Shown here piece after piece: positions 26,656 to 35,105 of a stretch of 64,000 bases of DNA (position 1 is the first letter of the stretch; each line of letters begins with the position of its first letter). Both the position numbers and the translations under genes were made by a program. This stretch comes from Bacteroidales bacterium (GTDB lineage: Bacteria; Bacteroidota; Bacteroidia; Bacteroidales; UBA932). Location: positions 62,001 to 126,000 of the forward strand of contig SUYP01000004.1 of the NCBI GenBank assembly GCA_015060395.1, given 5' to 3'. A model generated the notes under the pieces. It did no database searches and was not told where the DNA came from. It worked only from the letters and a program-made list of their open reading frames with translations.

Positions 26656-26782
26656 TCGTAATTGCCAATTCATTGTGCATCAGCCACTTGCTGTTTCTGC
26701 GTGCTCCCCATAGTGCAGCACTTAAAGTGTGTAAATGATTGCTACTCATTGTGTTAACCTACTACACGTAAACCATAAAAAT

Positions 26783-27289
26783 ATGAACACTCCTAACAAT
26801 TTGAATATCAACAACAAATACAAAGTCCTTTTCGTGTGCCTGGGAAATATCTGCCGGTCTCCTGCGGCGCAGGGAGTGTTCGAACATATTGTCAGGGAGA
26901 ATGGAATGAGTGACAGGATAGAGGCGGATTCTGCCGGAACATACAGTGGGCACAGGGGTGAACTGCCGGACAGGAGGATGAGGAATGCGGCGCTTTACAG
27001 GGGATATGCCTTGACCCACAGGGCTCGTCCGGTGTCTTCTCTGGATTTTCTGGATTTCGACCTTGTCATAGCGATGGATGACCAGAACTATGAGGATCTG
27101 ATGCATCTTGCTCCTTCGGTTGAGGCGACTCATAAGATAAGGAAGATGGCATCTTTCCTTAAGACACATAAGATATCGTATATTCCGGATCCGTATTATA
27201 TGGGTGCGGAAGGATTCAGCCTTGTGCTTGATCTGCTCGAGGAAGGCTGTCAGAATCTCTATGACGCCATAATCAAGGCAGAATTTTAA
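26783..27289 (+). CDS. low-molecular-weight protein-tyrosine phosphatase
   Basis: The 168-residue protein has the P-loop CLGNICRS at residues 19-26 (nucleophile Cys19, Arg25) and the general-acid loop IPDPYYMG near the C-terminus, both diagnostic for the family. It removes phosphate from phosphotyrosine; in bacteria partners are often tyrosine kinases of capsule export, but none is nearby. ATG 26783 is used because the reading upstream (from 26735) lacks family similarity. The 127-nt gap before it shows no convincing promoter. The cobalamin riboswitch begins about 30 nt after its stop. Confidence 0.92.
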   Translation: MNTPNNLNINNKYKVLFVCLGNICRSPAAQGVFEHIVRENGMSDRIEADSAGTYSGHRGELPDRRMRNAALYRGYALTHRARPVSSLDFLDFDLVIAMDDQNYEDLMHLAPSVEATHKIRKMASFLKTHKISYIPDPYYMGAEGFSLVLDLLEEGCQNLYDAIIKAEF

Positions 27290-27310
27290 TCAGATTCGAA
27301 AAATAACGTC

Positions 27311-27318
27311 TATATTTG
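27311..27318 (+). promoter_or_regulatory. -7 element of the riboswitch-btuB transcript
   Basis: TATATTTG fits the consensus. Transcription from near 27325 would begin almost exactly at the first paired base of the aptamer. Confidence 0.6.
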
Positions 27319-27324
27319 CATCGG

Positions 27325-27511
27325 GATTATGGAGCAAGGGAATCCGGTGCAAATCCGGAACTGTGCCCGCAGCGGTAAATCTCTGAACGCACCTGCACGA
27401 TGCCATTGCAGCAAACGGCTGTGAGAAGGCGCAGGATGCGGAGATGAGTCCGAAGACCTGCCATAGTCAAGTCGGACAAATGGAGCCCGGGGGCAGGCTT
27501 CTGTAAAGGCG
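27325..27511 (+). ncRNA. cobalamin riboswitch
   Basis: The region has the conserved cobalamin (B12-box) core: GGGAATCCGGTG...AATCCGG, then CTGTGCCCGCAGCGGTAA, and near the 3' side GAGTCCGAAGACCTGCC. The closing helix is GATTATGG (27325-27332) with CCATAGTC (27461-27468). Downstream, GGCAGG at 27492-27497 can pair with CCTGCC at 27457-27462 inside the aptamer, a plausible switch between ligand-bound and free folds. The riboswitch lies directly before btuB, so bound cobalamin should reduce expression of the uptake genes. Whether control is on termination or translation is unclear; the start codon is only about 15 nt beyond the platform. Confidence 0.93.
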
Positions 27512-29332
27512 TTGATAGTGTCAAATACCATTCTTATTGCGGCAGGCCTGCTTTCGCTGGGCTTGTCGGAAGGCTTTGAACAGCCGGTCGCAGATACCCT
27601 TCATTCTGTGACAGTTACAGCGGATAAAGGTCTGGTCGTATCCAGAAAGGATACGCTATCCGTTTCAAATTCATTTTCCATTTCAGATGTTCTTCAACAG
27701 AGTCCCGGACTTCATATAGGGGACAATGGCGGTTATGCCGGCCTCAAGACGGTGAGTCTCAGGGGACTGGGGAGTGCGCATACTTCGGTCTATATCGATG
27801 GCGTAAGGGTCGGCAATGTACAGTCCGGACAGAACGATCTGGGAATGATAGATGCCGGCAATGTGGGAAAGGTGATTCTTGATTATGCACAGAACAGCAT
27901 TTCGTTCAATACTGCAAGACCGGTATTCGGAGAATCTCCGGTAGCAGGCAATGTCCGGTTTTCTGCAGGGTCCTTCGGGACATATATCCCTTCGGCAAGG
28001 ATGGATTTCAGGCTATCCGACTATATTTCGCTTTCGGCAAATGCTTCCGGAGTATTCAGCAGAGGAGATTTCAGCTATGCAGACGGACAGATACGTATGA
28101 ATAACGATATTCGGCAGGTCAAGTCCGGGCTGGATCTTTTCGGCCTTACAGATGGTGGAGATTGGCATCTTAAGGCATATTTCAACTGGGCGGAAAGAGG
28201 AACCCCAGGTTCTGTATCCTGGCCTTCGGATGACAGGCAGAGGGATAGGAATGCCTTTATCCAGGGGCGTATGACAAACAGATTCTCGCACATATATACC
28301 TTGAATCTGAGTCTCAAGGGCGCGTACGATGATATATTCTATACAAGTTCATACGGTGACAGCCATTATGGCCAGACCGAAATACAGATTAATTCTTCCC
28401 ATAGCTTCCAGCTGAAAAGATGGTGGAAATTCTCGGTTGCGGCAGACGTACATTGGGACGGACTGGTTTCCGATAATTATGATGCAAGGCGACTGAGCAC
28501 TTTCGCAGCTCTTGCATCATCATTTGTCGCGGAAAGATTTGTCGCCAATGTCGCCCTGGAGTATTGTGGCGCCTTTGATGCCGGGGCCTCATCAAGGAAT
28601 GCCGTTTCCCCGTCGATAGACTTGAAATATGCTTTATTCAGGGGGCTTGATATCACGGCTTTTGCGCGCAGAGCTTACAGGGTACCCGTTTTCAATGAGC
28701 TTTATTACGTCGGATATGGCAATCCAGAACTGAAACCTGAAGATGCCCTGATGACCGATCTGGGCGTGGATTTCAATAAAAAGATAAGCGGAAGATGGAC
28801 CTTGAAAGCCAGGATCGACGGATTCTGCAACTGGCTTACGGACAAGATCACTTCGGCCCCGACCGAGGAAGATCCCAATATATGGCGCCCTTATAATATC
28901 GGAAATGTCCTGTCGTGTGGTGCGGATGTAATTGCTGGAGTGACATATAAGCAAGGGGATTGGAACTGGCGTGGAGATTTCCAATATACCTTCCAATCCG
29001 CTACAGACCGCACTCCGGACAGTAATAACTTCGGCCTGCAGATTCCATATCACGCCAGAAATATTGCCGTAGTCAGTCTCGGAGTTTGCTGGAAAGGCTG
29101 GGACCTTGCGCCTCGATGGCATTGGCGTGGCGGACGCACTGACGGAGCAGGAAGCCTGCCGGACTGGAATACGTTGGATATAGGTCTGTCCAAGGCTTTT
29201 TCTCTTCGTGGCCAGAGTGAACTGGTGCTCAATGTGGCGGCAAGGAATGTTGCTGACTGCAGATATGAGACAGTGAGCGGCTATCCTATGCCGGGACGGA
29301 ATTTCATAGGTGGTGTAGTATATAAATTCTGA
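27512..29332 (+). CDS. btuB: TonB-dependent cobalamin receptor BtuB
   Basis: The 606-residue outer-membrane receptor has a hydrophobic signal region, a plug domain (about 30-150, with DVLQQSPGLHIGDNG and VSLRGLG plus YIDGVRVG) and a beta-barrel ending in the aromatic C-terminus VVYKF. It lacks the CarboxypepD-like extension of SusC proteins, and the length fits BtuB. The cobalamin riboswitch upstream supports the substrate. No ATG is suitable: TTG 27512 or GTG 27518 are the candidate starts and both sit just after the riboswitch. The stop overlaps the start of the permease gene by one base (TGATG). Confidence 0.9.
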   Translation: MIVSNTILIAAGLLSLGLSEGFEQPVADTLHSVTVTADKGLVVSRKDTLSVSNSFSISDVLQQSPGLHIGDNGGYAGLKTVSLRGLGSAHTSVYIDGVRVGNVQSGQNDLGMIDAGNVGKVILDYAQNSISFNTARPVFGESPVAGNVRFSAGSFGTYIPSARMDFRLSDYISLSANASGVFSRGDFSYADGQIRMNNDIRQVKSGLDLFGLTDGGDWHLKAYFNWAERGTPGSVSWPSDDRQRDRNAFIQGRMTNRFSHIYTLNLSLKGAYDDIFYTSSYGDSHYGQTEIQINSSHSFQLKRWWKFSVAADVHWDGLVSDNYDARRLSTFAALASSFVAERFVANVALEYCGAFDAGASSRNAVSPSIDLKYALFRGLDITAFARRAYRVPVFNELYYVGYGNPELKPEDALMTDLGVDFNKKISGRWTLKARIDGFCNWLTDKITSAPTEEDPNIWRPYNIGNVLSCGADVIAGVTYKQGDWNWRGDFQYTFQSATDRTPDSNNFGLQIPYHARNIAVVSLGVCWKGWDLAPRWHWRGGRTDGAGSLPDWNTLDIGLSKAFSLRGQSELVLNVAARNVADCRYETVSGYPMPGRNFIGGVVYKF

Positions 29333-30123
29333 TGATTATGCTGAGTCTTTTATATGTACTTATTTCAGGGATAGCCTTGCCGATAGGAGGCATCCAGATG
29401 CAATATCTATGGCGTAACCAGCTGGGGGACGTCTATAGCCTCGGGCTGGGCAGTGCGGCCTGCCTGGGAGCGGCAGTCGCTACGATGACAGGATGGTGCT
29501 CCCTCACGGTGGGAAGCTTCATCTGTACGCTTCTATGCACGATAGTGTGCTTTTTCGTGACCTTGAAGGTGAGCACGCAGAATCTGATTACATTCGGCAT
29601 CCTTTTCGGTACCTTCATCGGTTCGCTCGGAACGATAGTAGTGACAAATGCCCCGAATGGAGACCTTCTGAAGCAGTATTACCTATGGGGAGCGGCTAAT
29701 TTCAACCTCGAGGGCGTCACAGTGGGAGATATATTGTTCTCCCTGGTGTTGTTCGCGATAGGCATTGCAGCGGCAATATGGTCCTCAAAGGCTCTTACAG
29801 AGCATTTCAATGGTGAAATCGAGCTTTCAAACCGCAGCAAGGCACTTCTTCTGCTGGCAATAATGTTCCTTGTGACCAGTTCCGTATCCATCTGCGGGCC
29901 TATAGGATTCATTTCCCTGGGGGTACCTAACCTGAGCCGCATAGTGTGCAAGGATACGGACATAAGGAAGCATTATCTGATATCGTCTGCAATGGGTGTG
30001 GGGCTTCTGCTGGTTACTTATCTTGTCGTCAGATATGTGAACTTCGGGATATATCTGCCGATAAGTGCGACTATGGCGATAATCGCACTGCCTCTGATGG
30101 CCATCTTGTTTATGAAGAAATAG
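29332..30123 (+). CDS. btuC: FecCD-type cobalamin permease (BtuC-like), short N-terminus
   Basis: The 263-residue membrane protein is about 60-70 residues shorter than ordinary BtuC/FecCD permeases. It begins directly at the helix with LPIGGIQMQYLWRNQLGDVYSLGLGSA, which is normally preceded by another helix and a periplasmic segment. The conserved GPIGFISLGVPNLSRIV loop that contacts the ATPase is present. The gene overlaps btuB by one base and is under the same riboswitch. No BtuD ATPase or BtuF binding protein follows; the next features are a terminator-like hairpin and a tRNA. ATG 29332 or 29338 may start it. Confidence 0.82.
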   Translation: MIMLSLLYVLISGIALPIGGIQMQYLWRNQLGDVYSLGLGSAACLGAAVATMTGWCSLTVGSFICTLLCTIVCFFVTLKVSTQNLITFGILFGTFIGSLGTIVVTNAPNGDLLKQYYLWGAANFNLEGVTVGDILFSLVLFAIGIAAAIWSSKALTEHFNGEIELSNRSKALLLLAIMFLVTSSVSICGPIGFISLGVPNLSRIVCKDTDIRKHYLISSAMGVGLLLVTYLVVRYVNFGIYLPISATMAIIALPLMAILFMKK

Positions 30124-30124
30124 A

Positions 30125-30160
30125 AAATGCTCCGTTGGAAACATTTCCTTCGGAGCATTT
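30125..30160 (-). terminator. terminator of tRNA-Gly transcript
   Basis: AAATGCTCCG pairs with CGGAGCATTT, with an inner GGAAA/TTTCC helix. On the minus strand it is followed by a T-rich tail (TTTTCTATTTC), so it ends the tRNA transcript; on the plus strand there is no T-run after it, so it would stop the btu operon less well. Confidence 0.7.
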
Positions 30161-30161
30161 G

Positions 30162-30233
30162 AGCGGGTAACGGGGGTCGAACCCGCGGCCCTCGGCTTGG
30201 GAAGCCGATGCTCTACCACTGAGCTATACCCGC
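30162..30233 (-). tRNA. tRNA-Gly (anticodon CCC)
   Basis: The 72-nt minus-strand sequence folds as a complete cloverleaf. The acceptor GCGGGTA pairs with TACCCGC. The D arm is GCTC...GAGC, the anticodon stem TCGGC/GCCGA encloses loop TTCCCAA (anticodon CCC, decoding GGG), and the T arm is GCGGG-TTCGACC-CCCGT. The CCA end is not encoded. Confidence 0.95.
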
Positions 30234-30278
30234 AATGTTCTGCAAATATATGCAGAATATTCCATAAACGATATGGTT

Positions 30279-31088
30279 CTATTTGAAAATCGTATTCAGA
30301 ACGTATGCCAGACGGTAGCCTGCATTCAGCAGCTGTTCCTCCAGAAGAGGGGAGAAATCATATACGAACTGATATGACAGCTCAGGAATGATCTCGGACG
30401 AACTTTCGACATAGTCATATATCTTGGCTGCCTCTTCCACTGTCTCAGTGAACCAGTCCTGGTATGTTCCGTTCATAATCTCCTTGCGGTATTTCCTGTC
30501 GGCGATGTCCAGCTGCTCGCACCATTCGGTATAGCTCCATTTGCGTGCGGAATCGATCATCCTGCTGTCCCAGATCGAATGCAGGTTGGTTTCGCTGCGG
30601 AACCACATAACTTTGGTCCCGTTTCCGCCTCGGTCAGAAAGCCTTCCTGCGTGCATCGGACAGTGGAGATCGCCAACCAGATGCACGATCATCTTCAGAT
30701 AATCCACCCTCATACTGTCAGTAAGGGCGGCGTAATTCTCCGTCATCTGTCCGGTCAGGAACTCCAGACTTGTCACGACATCACCATTTTCGTTTTTCTG
30801 CATTGTGTCGTATGTGTGTCCCTTGTCAACATTGGCATAATGCCAGGTCTTTGTCTTGTAATATCCGTCTTCCCAGTATGGAGAGTTCTGGATATTGTCC
30901 ATCCAGGATGAATAATAGACGATGGAGCGTCCGTCAAGGAGCTTCTTTATCTTTCTCTTGGCTTTTGGAGTAAGATGTTCTTCTGCGATGGCAGCTACGA
31001 TGTCGTGCCCTTTTGCACCCCAGGCGAATGCCTGAGTCGGATCGAAGAGCATCAGTATGCATACAAGTGAAATGACGATTCTTTTCAT
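30279..31088 (-). CDS. S1/P1-family exported nuclease
   Basis: The 269-residue protein has a signal peptide of about 22 residues ending AFA, so the mature protein would start with Trp (WGAKGHD). In S1/P1 nucleases that N-terminal Trp and nearby His bind zinc. Further zinc ligands are in SSWMDNI, WHYANVD, HLVGDLHCPMHAG and LHSIWDS. These trinuclear zinc enzymes degrade single-stranded nucleic acids and 3' nucleotides outside the cytoplasm. Length is typical. It is transcribed from its own promoter and ends 46 nt before the tRNA-Gly gene. Confidence 0.92.
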   Translation of the reverse strand: MKRIVISLVCILMLFDPTQAFAWGAKGHDIVAAIAEEHLTPKAKRKIKKLLDGRSIVYYSSWMDNIQNSPYWEDGYYKTKTWHYANVDKGHTYDTMQKNENGDVVTSLEFLTGQMTENYAALTDSMRVDYLKMIVHLVGDLHCPMHAGRLSDRGGNGTKVMWFRSETNLHSIWDSRMIDSARKWSYTEWCEQLDIADRKYRKEIMNGTYQDWFTETVEEAAKIYDYVESSSEIIPELSYQFVYDFSPLLEEQLLNAGYRLAYVLNTIFK

Positions 31089-31122
31089 AATAATGCCTGT
31101 CTTTCTGTTGTGATTATATACG

Positions 31123-31130
31123 CAAAGTTA
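31123..31130 (-). promoter_or_regulatory. -7 element of the S1/P1 nuclease gene
   Basis: Minus-strand TAACTTTG fits TAnnTTTG and lies 34 nt upstream of the ATG at 31088. Confidence 0.5.
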
Positions 31131-31139
31131 ATAAAGAGG

Positions 31140-31329
31140 ATCGAATTCTGAACTTTTTTCTGCAGTTTGCCAATGTTTCAGGTGCGTAACTTAATGATTC
31201 TAAGCGGAAAAACCGTGCCGTATTTGAAGTTTATGGAAATAGCCTGTGTTATTATGAAAAACAGTTAGTTATTTGGCTTTGAAAGTTGCATATTATAAGT
31301 GGTGTGAATGTTAACTTTCTGTTACAAAG
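31140..31329. other. AT-rich non-coding stretch
   Basis: About 190 bp between the nuclease promoter and the DUF2582 promoter. No ORF with coding character, no hairpin and no repeat stood out; it may hold upstream regulatory sites. Confidence 0.5.
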
Positions 31330-31359
31330 TTTGTTATATTGATTTTTTGTGTATATTTG
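31330..31359 (+). promoter_or_regulatory. promoter of DUF2582 gene
   Basis: TTTG at 31330-31333, an 18-nt spacer and TATATTTG at 31352-31359. The transcript would have a leader of about 65 nt containing a small CGGCA/TGCCG hairpin (31385-31398). Confidence 0.7.
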
Positions 31360-31430
31360 CACCCGCAAAAGTTAGAAAGTGTATCGGCAGTGATGCCGGA
31401 ATCATTACAAATTCAAACCGATTAATTATT

Positions 31431-31646
31431 ATGGAAATCAACAACATTGGAAACAACGCAGGCATTCTTTGGAATGTACTCAACACAAATGGTAAGATGA
31501 CAGAGTCTAAGCTCAAGAAGGAGTCAGCACTTGGAAGTGCAGAGTTCTACACAGCTCTCGGATGGCTTGCTCGTGAGGGTAAGATCAATACTGAGGTTGA
31601 GGTAAAGGGCTCAAAGACTTGCGAGTACTATTCACTTAACGCTTAA
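31431..31646 (+). CDS. small winged-helix protein (DUF2582)
   Basis: The 71-residue protein matches the DUF2582 winged helix-turn-helix family seen widely in Bacteroidales. The helix-turn-helix part is LKKESALGSAEFYTALGWLAREGKI at about 28-53, with the remainder forming the wing. The gene has a strong promoter, a structured leader and codon choice like highly expressed genes, which suggest an abundant protein. A DNA- or RNA-binding role is assumed from the fold; no target is known. ATG 31431 is chosen over upstream in-frame starts because those would lie in or before the promoter. Confidence 0.85.
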   Translation: MEINNIGNNAGILWNVLNTNGKMTESKLKKESALGSAEFYTALGWLAREGKINTEVEVKGSKTCEYYSLNA

Positions 31647-31670
31647 TCAGGATATATCTTGATAGAAACG

Positions 31671-31698
31671 AACAAGGCGACCTCCGGGCCGCCTTGTT
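31671..31698. terminator. bidirectional terminator, DUF2582 / OPA transporter
   Basis: AACAAGGCG pairs with CGCCTTGTT, extended by an inner CC/GG pair around a 4-nt loop, with T residues after the 3' arm and A residues before the 5' arm. It separates convergent genes. Confidence 0.85.
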
Positions 31699-31701
31699 TC
31701 G

Positions 31702-33090
31702 TTATTCGAGATTCTTGATCTCATCCAGAACTTTTTCCGCCTTCTCATATCCGTCTGCAGGAGCATTCCAGAGAGTCGCGATGACCAGACATCCGATGAC
31801 CCCGAAAATTACGGCTACAAGGAAAACAGAGTTCCATCCGAATTTGTCGGCAAGGTATCCGAAGCCGATACCCGCAATCGTAGTCGCCGCGTATCCGAAG
31901 ATGCCGAGGATGCCGTTGGCGGTCGCACATACTCGCTTTGTCGCCTGCTGTGATGCTGCGACTCCGAGAAGAGCCTGAGGGGCATAAATGAAGAATGCTG
32001 AAAGGCAAATAAGTGTTGCGCTGATGAACCAATGTGCATCAGATGGCGTCCGCCAGAACAGGAAGAAGCATAATGTCGCTCCAACCGTGCCTATGAGGCA
32101 GGTCCTCTGAGCCTTGTTCTTCATAAATTTGTCTGTGAACCATCCGGCAATAAGGGTACCGAGCACGCCTCCTGCAAGTTCCGACATAGCCACGATGCTG
32201 GCTGACAATGAAATGTCGAATCCTTTGTATTGCGTAAGGAAAGATGTTCCCCATTCCAGGATGGTGAACCTTATCACATAGACGCAGAAGTTCGTCAGAG
32301 CCAGAATCCATATTATAGGGTTCTTGAATACGAGACTGCCTAGGAAATGTTTGTATGCCTTGCCTGTGAGCTGCTTCTCTGGCTCGGTGGTATGTCCTTC
32401 TGTCTTGTGGTCCATTTCCTCGACCTCAGGGAGTCCGACGGAAGAAGGAGTATCTTTGAGGGTGAAGAATACTATGACGGCACCGATGAAGGCTATGGCT
32501 GCCGGAATGGCGAAGCAGAGATTCCAGCCCGACATACCGAATCTGGACAGAAGCCATCCGCAGAGTGCGATGACAAGTCCGGCTCCGATCGAGTGAGAAG
32601 CATTCCATATCGACTGCTTTGTGGCAAGCTCGGACGGTCTGAACCAGTGCGCCATAAGGCTCGCGCAAGGCGGGAAGCCCATTCCGTGGATGTAACCGTT
32701 TATAACCCAAAGAGATCCGATCAGATATACAAGTCCCATCGTTGCCTTTCCTTCTGTGTCGAGAAGGTTGAACACACCGTCCAGCTTAGGACTGAATGCT
32801 ATGCTGAAGTTTATTATGGCCGAGAGGACGAGACCTCCTGCCAGAAGTTTCCTTCTGCTGCATCGGTCGGCGATGAATCCGTTTATGAATCTTGAGAATC
32901 CGTATATAATTCCGTTCAGTGTGATGAATATACCCAACTGAAGCTTTGTAATGCCGAGTTCCTCCTGCATAGCAGGCAGAGCTGCACTGAAATTCTTTCT
33001 TAGAAAATAATATAGAATGTAGGCGACCATAAGGACGATCAGCGTCCTCCACTGCCAGTAATTGTATTTCTTCTTTATCTGCTGGTCCAT
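31702..33090 (-). CDS. MFS transporter, organophosphate:phosphate antiporter type
   Basis: The 462-residue inner-membrane protein has twelve predicted helices split by a hydrophilic loop (about 215-250). The N-terminus YNYWQWRTLIVLMVAYILYY and GMGFPPCASLMAHWF resemble the GlpT/UhpT (OPA) branch, which exchanges sugar phosphates or glycerol-3-phosphate for phosphate. Its place downstream of the GH67 gene suggests transport of a uronate- or sugar-related compound, but the substrate cannot be read from sequence. It has its own promoter, set within a 14-bp inverted repeat, and ends at a shared terminator. Confidence 0.83.
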   Translation of the reverse strand: MDQQIKKKYNYWQWRTLIVLMVAYILYYFLRKNFSAALPAMQEELGITKLQLGIFITLNGIIYGFSRFINGFIADRCSRRKLLAGGLVLSAIINFSIAFSPKLDGVFNLLDTEGKATMGLVYLIGSLWVINGYIHGMGFPPCASLMAHWFRPSELATKQSIWNASHSIGAGLVIALCGWLLSRFGMSGWNLCFAIPAAIAFIGAVIVFFTLKDTPSSVGLPEVEEMDHKTEGHTTEPEKQLTGKAYKHFLGSLVFKNPIIWILALTNFCVYVIRFTILEWGTSFLTQYKGFDISLSASIVAMSELAGGVLGTLIAGWFTDKFMKNKAQRTCLIGTVGATLCFFLFWRTPSDAHWFISATLICLSAFFIYAPQALLGVAASQQATKRVCATANGILGIFGYAATTIAGIGFGYLADKFGWNSVFLVAVIFGVIGCLVIATLWNAPADGYEKAEKVLDEIKNLE

Positions 33091-33102
33091 AGAAAAATGG
33101 TT

Positions 33103-33147
33103 ATGGGTTAGTTTATCACTGCAAAAGTAATAAATAAACTAACCCAT
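33103..33147. promoter_or_regulatory. 14-bp inverted repeat around OPA transporter promoter
   Basis: ATGGGTTAGTTTAT at 33103-33116 and ATAAACTAACCCAT at 33134-33147 are perfect inverted copies 17 bp apart. The minus-strand -7 box TACTTTTG (33122-33129) lies between them. It looks like an operator pair for a dimeric regulator. As RNA from the GH67 side it could also fold as a hairpin and act as a weak terminator. Confidence 0.6.
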
Positions 33148-33158
33148 TCAAAGAGACA

Positions 33159-35105
33159 TTAATTATGATGTTTCATATCAAGTTTGATTTTCTTTAATTC
33201 CTCAAGAGGACGCTCAGGCTGTTCCACATCTTCCGGAACCGGCAGTCCGGAGAACTCTCCGAAATACTGCACGCAGGCATCGCGCCACCATCTGGCGTCG
33301 CTTTCCTGGATGGCAAGCTTGGCATTTACCGCTTCCCAACGCTCTGAATCGACGTATGGTCTGGCCTCTTCCCATACCTTCTGGTACTCGCGCACCTTCT
33401 TGATTCCTCTGTCATATCTGTGGCACATTTCATCCCAGAATGTTCTTCCGGATGACATCTTATGTGTCCAAGGGATATGGTGGAACCAGAGCAGAAGCTC
33501 CTCCGGGCAGGTTTCGAGGTCGTTGTACATTGACGCGAGAGGCTCGTGATACTGATCGACGTTACCGCTTCCCGCACGTGTCCTGTCGAATCCTATTCCG
33601 TCCGTACCGGCCCGATGATAGTATTTAGGCAGCCAGTCGGCGCGTAATCCTTCTGGAGCGTACCAAGGCTCAGGGCCGTAGTGGTGTGTTCCCGCGAATA
33701 TGTGATGAATGCCGAGAGGCATCATATAGTCAACAGCGGCTTCTCTCGAGGTCATCATCATTTCCAGAACCGGCTCGACGAATTTCTCTTCGGTCGAGAA
33801 TGTCTGCTGCAGCCATTCCCTTGCAATCTCTTCTGATGAAAGATCGGCATTCCAGGCAAGACGGCCGAAAGCATACCAGGATGACTGTGCGAAATCGTGT
33901 CCGCACCAGTTTACGTCACGTCCGATGTTGGCTACTCCGGCGATTGCAGTCGTTTTGTAAACTTCCGGATAGGTCTTTCCGGTCGTTATATCGGCGACAG
34001 TGGCTCCGCCTTCGACGCAATATGTCTCGCTATCAAGACATTCCTCGAACAATGTCGAGAGATATACGAGGTGGTTTGAACCTCCCAGATACTCCATAGT
34101 GATCTGGTATTCGATCATCATCGCAGTCTTTGACATACCTCCGAAAAGAGGGCTGAAAGGCTCGCGAGGCTGGAAGTCAACAGGACCGTTCTTGATCTGG
34201 ATTATGACATTGTCGCGGAACTGGCCGTCAAGCGGCATAAATTCCTCGTATGCCTGGTTCGCTCTGTCCGGACTGGCCGGTGCATAGACGAATGCTCTCC
34301 ACATAACGATGCCGTCGTATGGGGCAAGTGCGTCTGCCAGCATATTGGCTCCGTCTGCGTGAGTCCGGCCGAAATCCTGAGGACCAGGGAGACCTTCGGA
34401 ATTTGCCTTTACGAGGAAACCTCCGAAGTCAGGTATGAGAGTATATATCTCTGTCACCTTCTCAGCCCACCATTGGCGTACCTCAGGGACGAGCGGATCG
34501 GATGTGTCCAGGCCTCCCAGCTCTGCCGGTGATGAGAAATTGACCGAAAGATATGTCTGTATGCCGTATTCGCGCAGGATGCCGGCGATCTGCGCTACTC
34601 GCTCGAGATAATCTCTGCGGAGGATCTCAGGAGTGGCATTCACGTTGTTGAGAACGCTTCCGTTGATGCCGATCGAGGCATTCAGGCGTGCGTAGTTCCT
34701 GATCAGATCTACTGGAACTGGCTCGCCCCAATGCCAGATTGACCATCCTGCATAGCCTCTTTCGATCGTATTGTCCAGATTGTCCCAATGATTGAGGATA
34801 CGTCTTTCGTATGATGGTTCTTCACGGATGTCGAGACAGCCTTCGGCCTGTCCTGTCCTTTCAAGACGGTCAAGGGCGTATCTGCCGTACATCGCACCCT
34901 TTTCAGTCTTTGCCTTGATTGTTCTGCTGCCCGGTTCACCGTAAATGATGAAGCCCTCGTTAGCTATGTCAAGTGCCGGATCGACCGTAATTTCCGCATT
35001 TACAGACGGGTCGCAGTCTGCCAGCCATAACAAATCATTGCCGGTGCTCTGTGAGCATCCGACAATGATCATTGCAGATAATATTGCAGTATAAAGCTTA
35101 TTCAT
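33159..35105 (-). CDS. GH67 alpha-glucuronidase, lipoprotein
   Basis: The 648-residue enzyme removes (4-O-methyl-)glucuronic acid from the non-reducing end of aldouronic acids released from glucuronoxylan. GH67 hallmarks include SYERRILNHWDNLDNTIERGYAG, VNANGSVLNN-like SIGINGSVLNNVN, FLVKANSEGLPGPQ and the C-terminal HHIFAGTHHYGPEPW stretch. The N-terminus has a lipobox (IIVGC), so the protein is predicted lipid-anchored outside the cytoplasm, unlike many cytoplasmic GH67 enzymes. ATG 35105 overlaps the end of the GH43 gene by 8 nt and gives a proper lipoprotein signal. Confidence 0.93.
   Translation of the reverse strand: MNKLYTAILSAMIIVGCSQSTGNDLLWLADCDPSVNAEITVDPALDIANEGFIIYGEPGSRTIKAKTEKGAMYGRYALDRLERTGQAEGCLDIREEPSYERRILNHWDNLDNTIERGYAGWSIWHWGEPVPVDLIRNYARLNASIGINGSVLNNVNATPEILRRDYLERVAQIAGILREYGIQTYLSVNFSSPAELGGLDTSDPLVPEVRQWWAEKVTEIYTLIPDFGGFLVKANSEGLPGPQDFGRTHADGANMLADALAPYDGIVMWRAFVYAPASPDRANQAYEEFMPLDGQFRDNVIIQIKNGPVDFQPREPFSPLFGGMSKTAMMIEYQITMEYLGGSNHLVYLSTLFEECLDSETYCVEGGATVADITTGKTYPEVYKTTAIAGVANIGRDVNWCGHDFAQSSWYAFGRLAWNADLSSEEIAREWLQQTFSTEEKFVEPVLEMMMTSREAAVDYMMPLGIHHIFAGTHHYGPEPWYAPEGLRADWLPKYYHRAGTDGIGFDRTRAGSGNVDQYHEPLASMYNDLETCPEELLLWFHHIPWTHKMSSGRTFWDEMCHRYDRGIKKVREYQKVWEEARPYVDSERWEAVNAKLAIQESDARWWRDACVQYFGEFSGLPVPEDVEQPERPLEELKKIKLDMKHHN

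Noticed and set aside
27512..29332. SusC-type glycan receptor
   Set aside because: It is too short, lacks the CarboxypepD-like N-terminal domain and a SusD partner, and follows a cobalamin riboswitch.
30125..30160. Plus-strand terminator for the btu operon
   Set aside because: The hairpin has its T-rich tail on the minus strand only, so it better serves the tRNA transcript; weak stopping on the plus strand remains possible.
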